64,000 nucleotides of DNA from Hyalella azteca. Lineage: Eukaryota; Arthropoda; Malacostraca; Amphipoda; Hyalellidae. Below, piece after piece: positions 38,801 through 50,800 of the stretch. Numbering within the stretch: the stretch's first letter is position 1; the number at the start of each line of letters is the position of its first letter. Below the pieces are notes generated by a model. That model did no database searches. It saw only the letters and a list, made by a program, of their open reading frames with translations, and was not told the origin of the DNA. Where the stretch lies: the NCBI RefSeq assembly GCF_000764305.2, contig NW_025947153.1, positions 124,001 through 188,000 on the forward strand, given 5' to 3'. The translations under genes were made by a program, and so were the position numbers.

Positions 38801-41800
38801 TGCTACGTTCTGGGTAGGAATAGCATTATGTGNAATTACTGCCACATTACAATCATCCTGGAATAAAGAATTACTGCCACATTACAATCATCCTGGAATA
38901 AAGAATTACTGCCACATTACAACTGTCTCTTATACACATCTAGATGTGTATAAGAGACAGGCCCGTGCGTCTCACGAACGCGCGACGTCGCCACGACGTG
39001 TCAGAAGTGTCCCGTGACGTGTCCGATACCTGCAATAACGTGACACTTACAGTCACATGTGTCAAGTATCACTGAGACAGTGATAAGTTAAAAATGACAA
39101 CTAACCGTGTTATACAAGTTGTGAAGTGACACTTTACAGTCACATGTGTCAAGTATCACTGAGAGAGTGAGGTGTCCGATACCTGCAATAACGTGACACT
39201 TTATAGTCACATGTGTCAAGTATCACTGAGACTGTCAGATGTGTAATACAAGTTATGAAGTGACACTTAACAGTCACATGTGTCACTTACAGATATCACA
39301 GAGATTTGATACATTCATTGGAGTGACACTCCGGAGTCAAATGTTACTTTTAAGTGCGTGGTTAGGGGAAACTGAACAAAAGGGGGGTAATAAATCTTGC
39401 GTTTTATTTGAGAACAAAAACAAAATAGAAAATGCATTTCACAAGAAGACATGAAGTGGGCAGATAGAAGTTGGACATGAAAACATGAAAATTGGTTAAA
39501 ACGAAGTTGGGCAGAAAGGCATGAAGTTGGAGAGGAAAACATGAAATTGGACATCAAACATGAAATTGGCTAAAATTAAGTTGGGAAGGAAGACATGAAA
39601 ACATAAAGATGGACATGAAAACATGAAATTGGACATGAAAACATGAATTTTGACATGAAAACATGAAATTGTCTAAAAAGGAAGTTGAGAAGGAAGACAT
39701 GAAAACATCAAGATGGACATGAAAACATGAAATTGGGCAGAAAACGTGAATTTGGACATGAAAACATGAATTTGAACATGAAAACATCAAGATTGACATG
39801 GAAACATGAAATTGGACATGAAAACAATAATTTGTGCAGAAATACAAGAGCTAACGACCCAAGTGTCCCGTGACGTGTCCGATACCTGCAATAACGTGAC
39901 ACTTACAGTCACATGTGTTAAGTATCACTGAGACTGTGAGATGTTGGATACAAGTTGAAAAACATGAAATTGGACATGAAAACAATAATTTGTGCAGAAA
40001 TACAAGAGCTAACGAAGCATGACCTGGTTGGCGAAGAGAGTGAGGGCGTCATCGTTGCTACGGCGCCTCTCGCTGGGGCAGGTGGGGGGCAGGAGGGCCT
40101 GCGGGGGATAGGGGGGCAGGAGGGCCTGGTGGGGGTGGGAGGGCATGGGGTTCTCCAGCAGCCACGTCACCAGCTGGTTCATGTGTCGTCCTGTAGCTTC
40201 CACTTTGTTTATTGCTGGTAAACACGAATTATAATAAATTATAATAAATAAGCACAAGTAAATTGATTTAAATTGCTGGATTAACAAAAATTACAATGAA
40301 TAACCACATGTAAATTGATTTAAATTGCTAGATTAAGACAAATTATAATGAATAACAACAAGCAAATTGATTTAAGTTGCTGGATATACACAAATTATAA
40401 TAAATAACCACAAATAAATTGATTTAAAGATCCAATTTTCCAAGAAAATAGTGTATTTGTAATAGTGTAAAAATTTAAAGTTATTTATAAAATTATAAAT
40501 TTAATATATTTAAAATTAAATTTAAATATTTTTTCAAAATAGTGTAAAACAATAGTTCTTGCAAAAACAAATAGTGTATTTTCAATAAATTTTCAACAAA
40601 TCAACACTTTTTAAATCATTTTCATTGTTGAATTTTTCCAAGAAATGGTATTATGAAGTAGGTATTTCAGTGAATGTTACTAAAATTTTAAAGAGCATCG
40701 AGTTAATGAATTATCGACTATCGTTACTAAATGATAGCCAAGCAATCATAGATTGTGCCATAATTTAATTCTAGATAGCTTCATGAAAAACTTAATATCT
40801 TAAGTTTTATTAAAAACTTATTAAAAACTTAATATCTTAACTTAAAGCTTCATGAAAAACTTAAAGGCCAACATATCTCATAGAGTAATAATCACACAAC
40901 TCAGTGGCAAAAACTTAACTCGTTAGTCTATGTTTACTTAAATGATTATTCGTGCAAATATAAATGCTGTCTCTTATACACATCTAGATGTGTATAAGAG
41001 ACAGGTCGTAGCTCGTGCGGTGGCCTGCATATAATATGATATTAGTCCTAATATTTTATTTTATTTAATTATAATTTATTAGAAGACTAAAGTAAATTTA
41101 AAGTAAATTTAACTGCCTTCATGGATAAATAAGCTTGTGCGGTGACCTGCATGAAATAATTAAATATCAGCCCTGATATTTTAATTTATCTAATTATAAT
41201 GTATTAGAACAATGAAATAAATTTAACGGCCTATGTGGATACATATAAGTTAGATATTAACAATAATAATATTAATATTTTTTAGGAATCATTTGGCAAT
41301 TTCACATGTTCAGCATCACATCAAGAGGCAGATAAGTTGTAAGAAAAAGTAGTGAATAATGATGGATTTGAAATTGCAATTAAAAATGGCCATCCATGAA
41401 AATCTCGAAATTCGTGAGCGGGTGAATGTCATACAATAACATCCCATCAACTGACTCCAGGCTATAACAAGATCAAATATCCAAAGATCAAATATCCAAA
41501 GATCAAATATCCAAAGATCAAATATCCAAAATAGTAGTGAATAATGATGGATTTGAAATTGCAATTAAAAATGGCCATCACAGATGGCCATTTTTAATGG
41601 TCTTTACTAGAAGTAGATGTAGATTAAATAAACACACTAAATAACGTGTTTATTTAGTGTGTTACGCGGTAAGATACTACTTCTTACCGCGTAAATAAGT
41701 ATATTAAATAAACACACTTAAATAAACACACTAGATGGATATTTGGTCTTTCAGCGATTTAGAAGACACTATTGATGGATATTAAGCATATTCACCCTCA

Positions 41801-44800
41801 GAGTAATAATAATATCACGCTTATCCGAGACCCTTGCTCGGAAAACACGATTTATTTACCATACTGTTGTTATATATCATGTTGCTATATAGTATCACGT
41901 TGCTATATACATCATGTTGCTATATATGATGTTGCCATATATCATGTTGCTAGAGGTATATCATGTCGCTATACATCATGTTGCTAGAGGTATATCATGT
42001 CGCTATACATCATGTTGCTTTATCAGGGCCTGACACAGCAAGGGTGAGTGGGTCGACGTGACTCACCTGTGTCGCGGTAAGCACCAGCAGACGACACAGT
42101 GTCACTCAGGACGAAGATGGGTCAACGTGACTCACCTGTGTCGCGGTAAGCACCAGCAGACGACACTCAAGAGGAAGATGGGTCGACGTGACTCACCTGT
42201 GTCGCGGCAAGCCCCAGCAGACGACACAGGTCACTCAGGAGGAAGATGGGTCGACGTGACTCACCTGTGTCGCGGTAAGCACCAGCAGACGACACGCAGG
42301 AGGAAGATGGGTCGATGTGACTCACCTGTGTCGCGGCAAGCACCAGCAGACGACACTCAAGAGGAAGATGGGTCCATATGACTCACCTGTGTCGCGGTAA
42401 GCACCAGCAGACGACACTCAGGAGGAAGATGGGTCGACGTGACTCACCTGTGTCGCGGTAAGCACCAGCAGACGACACTCAGGAGGAAGATGGGTCCATA
42501 TGACTCACCACCTGTAACACATACATCTGTAATACAGAATACACCTGTACTGTTACATCTGTACATACACCTGTAACACATACATCTGTAATACAGAATA
42601 CACCTCTAAACAGCGAGTATCGAAACCAAAACTGTTCTGATCATCGTTGATTTCTGTGAATGCTGGCGTTGACGAGATAAAAACCTCCTAACAGAATAAT
42701 TAACTTATGTCAGAAGCTGCAGTTTTCACAATAAATGGCTGCCTTACTTTGGGAATCTTAGTTTTCAATATGGGCATTTTTGTACGTAGGTAGTTTATGT
42801 GCTTAAAAATCTTAGTTTATAAATGCAAATAATTGCGATGCCAAGCAACATTTTTTAACGAGGAATGAAACGTTTTTTATTGTATTATCTGTTTAATTGC
42901 CTGCGGTTGTTCAGCTGAAAATAACAACTAACCCTGCACTGTACCACAGCAAGGACCGCATTAACAACTAACCCTGCACAGTCCCACACGCGGCCCCTGG
43001 CAAGGACCGCGCGCAGCCAGGGTGCGCAGAAGTGTAATGGTATCTCCTGTCCCCGATAAGGTGCTGGCAGATATCACAGAGCGTCATGTCCCCCACAGAT
43101 CCTTCGTCAGAAACATCGATCCTGACGCCAGCGCTGCTGTCTCCTGCAGTGCCGCCCCTGCCTACGCCTGTCAGGAGACCCAAGTGGCTACGAGACCATC
43201 GAGACGTTCCTCGCATGCTGCGTTCACCGTTGAACTGCAATAGTGATAAACGAGTCATTCTTCATTATTTTAATAGCAGTATCGATTCATAATCATTCGG
43301 CAATAGTGATAAACGAGGCATTCTTCATTGTTTTAATTGCAGTATCGATTCATAATCATGTGATTACTATAAATAATATCTTTGTGTTTTAACCAGACGC
43401 TTTTCAAAATTGCAACGTTCCTCTCATGCTACGTTCACCGTTGAACTGCAATAGTGATAAACAAGGCATTCTTCACTATTTTACTTCCTGTTTCGATTCA
43501 TAATTATTCAAGTACTATAAGTATCCTCGTCGTTCAACTAGACGCTTTTCAAAATTTCGTTGGAGATCGGGATAATGCATGGCAAATAGCAAATTTTAAT
43601 GGAAGTAAATAGCACATAAAATAGAATAGGTACAGAATGGTTTTAAAAATTTTAATCTTTAAAAGAGATTAACGTCCTGGCATAGTTTAAGCTTTAAGAA
43701 AACGAGGAATATTGGTCGTCTGAATAAAAGAAAACGAGAATAGAAAAAATATAATAAAACATAAAACGCAAGAAAATTTTACCGAGTTCATTGAAATAAG
43801 AAAATCAACCGCAATTGCGTCAAAAGGTAGTGAAATCACTACAATTCGTGATTTCACTACAAACACTACAATCACATTCGTTATATTACAAATATGAAGA
43901 GCACATTCCATTGAAATAAACTTCAAAGATCACAGAAATGATAACCCAAAAAAGACTCAAGCGCATTTTTTTTGATAGCATCCATGCATTTGAATTACCG
44001 TCCGTAGATTTTACTAAATTATTCTACACACTTGCGTTCCTATTCACAAAAACATTGCATATAATGCTTTATATAAAACAATCATTATTTAAAAGCACAG
44101 TCGGCATAAGCCTCGTATAGGCCGTATTAGTATACCCAGCATAATTTACAAATCTTCACTATATTTACATAGCTCTCGTACTCTTAAATTGAGGAATAAT
44201 TTTAATGTAAAATATCAAAAAATGCAGAATATCAAATAATGTAAAATATCAAACAATTGAAAACATCAAATAACGGAGAATATAAAATAATGTAAAATAT
44301 AAAATAATGTAAAATATCAAATAATTGAAAACATCAAATAACGGAGAATATAAAATAATGGACAACATAAAATAATGTAGAACAACAAATAATGTAAAAC
44401 ATCAAATAATGTAAAATATCAAATAATGTAAAATATAAAATAATATAACTGACTTCGACGAGCTCTCTCAAGGCTCTGTAGCATCGCTCGAGCGCCTCCT
44501 CTCCCCCAGGCTGGTCTGCGTCTGAGCCTGTTTCCATGTCCAGCTAGGGATATGGTGGGTAGGAATAGCATTATGTGCCGTCTCTAACAAGGAAATGTTA
44601 CGTTCCGGGTAGGAATAGCATTATGTGCCGTCTCTAACAAGGAAATGTTACGTTCTGGGTAGGAATAGCATTATGTGCCGTCTATAACAAGGAAATGTTA
44701 GGTTCTGGGTAGGAATAGCATTATATGACGTCTATAACAAGGAAATGTTAGGTTCTGGGTAGGAATAGCATTATATGACGTCTATAACAAGGAAATGTTG

Positions 44801-47800
44801 GGTTCTGGGTAGGAATAGCATTATATGACGTCTATAACAAGGAAATGTTAGGTTCTGGGTAGGAATAGCATTATATGACGTCTATAACAAGAAAATGTTA
44901 CGTTCCAGGTAGGAATAGCCTTATGTGCCGTTTAGACCTAGTGAACGTTACGTTCCAGGTAGAATTATCATTATAAACTTTGTCCATCGAAGGAAAATTT
45001 ACATTCCGGGGAATAATGTCAGTATTAAAACAGGACAAGCTCCTTATTTCGTGTAATGATGTTGATTCAATATACGAAATTTAACGTATTCGTTCAGCAT
45101 TACTAAAGTAACACAAATTAGAGGAAGCATTAGTTTTACAAACCATCATATAAATAAATGAAAATTGTGAGCAAGATTTTTCTTTTTTAAATATATTTTA
45201 AGCACAGGATATAAACTAGGACTAATAAATGAAAATATCTGGCAAGAAACTTCTCTTGAAAATATATTTTTCAATACCGAACACGCAATTAGGCTAATAA
45301 CTGAAAATATCGATCAAGAACCTTATCAGAAAATATATTTTTCAATACTGGACACATCAGGTTACTACGTAAAAATATCAATTTAGAACCTTCGCTTCAA
45401 AATATATTTTTCTATACTAGACACAACGTTAGGTTAGTACGTAAAAATATCACTCAAGAACCTTCTCTAGGAAATATACTTTTCAGTACCTGACACAACA
45501 TTAGGTTACTACGTATAATATTAATCAAGAACCTTCTCTTTAACACGTTGACTACGAAGTGGTACATATGTGTACCACGAAATGTATTTCTCCAGGACGT
45601 AGAGGTACATAATTCAGGTTGCCTAAAATCGGCCAAATCCGTGAACAAAAAAGGCCACAAAAAGGCCGATAACTCAAAATATACTAGTTTATTTGTAGGT
45701 TCCGCTATAAAAATTCCATTTATTTTCTTTTTGCAGTATTTGAAATTTAATTAGGAAGTACCCCTATCATAAATTTTTGCCGGCCAACGCAATTGAGAAA
45801 AACTAAATCACGGAATTTGTCCCGAAAAAATGACCGTCTGGCAACCTTATTTAAAAACAGTACAAAAAATGAAATAATAGTACAAGATGAAGCAATCGTA
45901 GTCAACGTTTTGAAACATATTTTTGTAAGCAACTCTCGTATATATTTCGTAAGCACCTCTCGTACATATTTAGTAAGCACCTCTCGTCTATAGTATGTAC
46001 ACAACCCACCTGACCCTGAGCACCGAGGGCAGCAGCGACGGCAGCAGCGTCACGACCATCAAGCATCGCCTGACGGAGGCGCAGGTTGTGGCGTAGGGCG
46101 TCGCCCCGACTCATGTGGTAGGGGCGCCCCTGCTCCCGCTCCCGCTGCTCCAGGCTGCTGCGGCCTTCACATACAATGAAATTTATATTTTAATAGGAAT
46201 TTATCTAATATACAATCATTAATTCAGTTTAAATTATAGAGAAATTAGCGACCTTCACAAGCAACGAACTTGGTATTTCAATAGGAATTTATCTACATAA
46301 TCATTAATTCAGTTCAAATTATACAGAAATTAACACAATTATTCGAACGCGTTTAAATTATTTTACAGAGAGGTTCAGTTTAGAGGAAGTTATTTTCACG
46401 GGATTATCGTTGATTTAGTTTGAATTTGAAGTATTTTCTTTGCCTCAATTGTTTTGTGCGTCAAGCACCGTAGTCTACAAAAGGTTCCGGATTTGTGTTT
46501 TTGATGTTAGGTGTGAATATCCACTCAATGAGTGCTCAATTTCTCATAATCTGGGAGGATTATTCAAATTTTTTCATAATCAGTAATGATTATCAACAAA
46601 GTTCTCATTGTTAGGGGCTGCATTTAGGCAAATGAATTATTTATTAAGTGTTTTCAATTAATTCTCTCTTTTTGTCCCCAGTGTTTGAATGTTAGATTGA
46701 TTCAGACCAGTGGAATACTAAAGCCAGTTAAAGTAATTTTTGTGCCAAGTCATCTTCTTCATGGGTTGTTATTGACCAAGGCAGATTTGCTTTTCTGACC
46801 TAGTGCCTTTTGCTGAATAACCTGCTGCATTAAATGAACCTGCTTTCTGGCTATGCTGATATCAAGACTGACCTGTTGCTGAACTGCTGATAATGCTATT
46901 CTTGGCTCTTTAAATAGGTGAGTAAAGGGAATACTCTTGCCACGCATCTCAGTCCTAAATTTTAATTATTGAATGTTATCAGTAAATATTTGTACATATA
47001 ATCAATCATCCCTTAAAGTTGTTTTACAGTTTTGCATTAGGTAGATCAATTTGTTCTTATGTGTTCCTAGTGTACTTATGTGCTTCAACTTCCAAGTGTT
47101 ATTGTTGGATAGGTTTTATGTGTTCTTGTTCCTGCACTTTTGCAGAGCGGCCAATGTGGGGCAAATTCTGGGCCAATTTGGAGCGCATTCCGGCAAGTTC
47201 TGAGCTAATTTAATGCCAGTTCTGGACGAGTGACAGGCAAGCTTTGGGCTCACTGAGCCACATTGCAGTCGAGTCTTGGGCTGCTCTTGAGCAACTCGAG
47301 CTGACACTAGAGGCCAGCGTGGATGCCTCTTTAAGTCCTGTCCAGCAACTCATGTCAGAGCTGTCCTAACGTGCCAGTTGAGTCTACCCCACTGCTACTC
47401 ACAAGTAAGACCACCGCCGTCTTGTTTCTTTGGTGCGGACGCCACTTGATGGACCAGGCCTGACCCAGGGCCCATTTTTGAGCCCTTGATTCCTTGGTTT
47501 CATTATTCTTGATTTGATTTATGAATAGTTCTTGCAAAAACAAATAGTGTATTTTCAATAAATTTTCAACAAATCAACACTTTTTAAATCATTTTCATTG
47601 TTGAATTTTTCCAAGAAATGGTATTATGAAGTAGGTATTTCAGTGAATGTTACTAAAATTTTAAAGAGCATCGAGTTAATGAATTATCGACTATCGTTAC
47701 TAAATGATAGCCAAGCAATCATAGATTGTGCCATAATTTAATTCTAGATAGCTTCATGAAAAACTTAATATCTTAAGTTTTATTAAAAACTTATTAAAAA

Positions 47801-50800
47801 CTTAATATCTTAACTTAAAGCTTCATGAAAAACTTAAAGGCCAACATATCTCATAGAGTAATAATCACACAACTCAGTGGCAAAAACTTAACTCGTTAGT
47901 CTATGTTTACTTAAATGATTATTCGTGCAAATATAAATGCATAAATTTGCAAATTTTGTTAAGTACATCTCTAGAGATTTTGCCGCTAATGAACATTAAA
48001 ATTAATTTTATTATTTGTACGTCTCTAATTTGCCGCTAATGAACATTAAAATTAATTTTATTATTCGTTCGTCTTTAATTTGCCGCTAATGAACATTCAA
48101 ATTAATTTTATTATTTGTACGTCTTTAATTTGCCGTTAATGAACATTATAATTAATTTATTATTCAAATCTCACTATTAGCAGCAAAAGCGGCCTGGATG
48201 TGGCGAAGGCTGAACCCCATCTCGAACAGCAGCGGCAACAGGCTCGACTGAACTGTCAATGAACCACCACCTCCACTAGCTGCCTGCCCTCCACTAGTGC
48301 CGTGACTTCCTCCACAAGTGCCCTGGCCTCCACTAGTGCCATGACTTCCTCCACAAGTGGCCTGGCTTCCACTAGTGCCATGGCTTCCACAAGTGACCTG
48401 GCCTACACTAGTGCCGTGGCTTCCTCCACAAGTGCCGTGGCCTCCACTAGTGTCGTGGCTTCCTCCACAAGTGCCCTGGCCTCCACTACCAGTGGCAAGG
48501 TCTCCTCCACTAGTGAATCGGCCTTCACCACTAGTGGTATCGCGGCCTTCTTCACATGAGGCGAGAGCTATTGTCAGCTCACCGAAGGTACACCCTGCTC
48601 CACGAGTGGTTCGACCTCTTCCAATAGTGGAATGCCCTCTCATACTAGTGGTTAGCCCTCTGCCACTAGTAGAGTTGTGTTGAGGGGCGCTGCTGACGGT
48701 GGTGGCGAGGGAAGAGCTGACGCTGGCGTTGGCGGCGGCTGGCGCAGAGTTGGACGAAGTCAAGGGAGTAGACGATGATGCGAGGACAACAGCGCTGTCG
48801 TAGCTCGTGCGGTGGCCTGCATATAATATGATATTAGTCCTAATATTTTATTTTATTTAATTATAATTTATTAGAAGACTAAAGTAAATTTAAAGTAAAT
48901 TTAACTGCCTTCATGGATAAATAAGCTTGTGCGGTGACCTGCATGAAATAATTAAATATCAGCCCTGATATTTTAATTTATCTAATTATAATGTATTAGA
49001 ACAATGAAATAAATTTAACGGCCTATGTGGATACATATAAGTTAGATATTAACAATAATAATATTAATATTTTTTAGGAATCATTTGGCAATTTCACATG
49101 TTCAGCATCACATCAAGAGGCAGATAAGTTGTAAGAAAAAGTAGTGAATAATGATGGATTTGAAATTGCAATTAAAAATGGCCATCCATGAAAATCTCGA
49201 AATTCGTGAGCGGGTGAATGTCATACAATAACATCCCATCAACTGACTCCAGGCTATANAGCAGGCGACACTCAGGAGGAAGATGGGTCCATATGACTCA
49301 CCTGTGTCGCGGTAAGCACCGGCAGACGACACAGCATCACTCAAAAGGAAGGAATAATCGTCGTGTTCAGGATCAATTATGCCGGCAGCCTGGGCAGCAC
49401 CGAGGCGTCTCAGGAAGCGGCGGTACGTCAGGTTGCGCAGCGTGTCCAGGGGCGCCTCGCTGGCCGAGAGCAGCAGAGATGAAGAAGCTGGTGACATCCC
49501 CGGGGCCATGGAAGATGAGGTCCCTGATGATATTTCGTCTATGAGAGATATATAGCATAAAGATCCCGACCATTAATTTAGTCTGTTAAATATAATATAT
49601 GATATTTGCTCTATGAGCAATTTAGAAGATGAGGTCCCTGATAATATTTGGTCTATGAGCGATAGATATCATCAATTCGTGGACACTAATTTGGATTTTG
49701 GTCTGTTATGTACATGATATTTGGTCTATGAGCGATAGATAGCATCAATTCGTGGACACTAATTTGGTCTGTTGAATGTAGTATATGATATTTGGTCTAT
49801 GTGCGATATCCTTAGTGGTATCATTAGTATTTGTTTCAGACGTAGCAGTCCCAGGCCACAATGGACCAATGTCCATCCATATATCCTGGACACTCATTTG
49901 GTCAGTTAAATGTATTATATGATATTATATATCTAGTCGAATCTATTTAATTAGTAGCATCATAGCAGAGAAGGTTACTAGACTCTCAGAAGAAGGTGTC
50001 TCGCAAAAAAAAAACTTCAAAAATTCGCATCAAAATATTCTAATAGGAAATTAACTGTAAAAATTATGTATCCTCACAAGTGGAGCAGAAGATTGGTTTA
50101 AGTATTTAGGCAAATCAATCATAAATCGCTATTGATGTATATTAAGCATATTCACCCTCAGAGGCGGAGTGAAGCAGCGGGTGGGTGGGGCGGTGGGCAG
50201 GAGGCCTGGGAGAGGAGCTGTGCGATCTGCTGCGAGGGTCCTCCCCAGCAGCGTCGAGCAGCAGAGACTTTGGTCTCTCGCAGCTCTCCTTCTGCACACA
50301 ACGAGTGAAATTTTTGATTGCAAATTCAATGTTCAATTTAATAAAAAAACATCGGAAAGAAAAAAACATTAACTGCTTTCAGTTTGAGAGAAGTAGCTTC
50401 AGTTTTCGAGGTCATCAAGTCTGGTATATTAATTTCAACATGTACGTATTGCCACCGAGAATTATGTATATTCTATTTCGTTATATTTGTAAATTACTCT
50501 TTATATATCGAAATGTATATACATTATATATATTATATTGCCACGGTGTGCACATTACACATTATAACATATATTGCCATATACGTAAATCAATTATTAT
50601 ATAAGGAATGGTATATACAGTATAAATATATTAAATGTCACGTTGCATTATATATATTCTATTGCATTATTTTGCACTGTTAGAAAAATTACCGTTAACG
50701 GTATTACCGGCGTTTCAGTGACCGGTCGGAACGTGAAAAGAAACATCGCGTCGCCGTTTTTATTCTAATTTTACACTAGAAAACCGTAAAACATCTGATA

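Noticed and set aside
42058..42381. 107-codon open frame on the + strand
   Set aside because: It is the reverse of an array of HERC1 exon-edge copies.
46759..46947. 62-codon - strand open frame
   Set aside because: Gln/Lys-rich without splice context; possible transposon debris only.
48302..48683. Thr/Ser/Ala- and Trp/Pro-rich + strand open frames
   Set aside because: Antisense frames of the coding minisatellite in the HERC1 exon 48175-48816.
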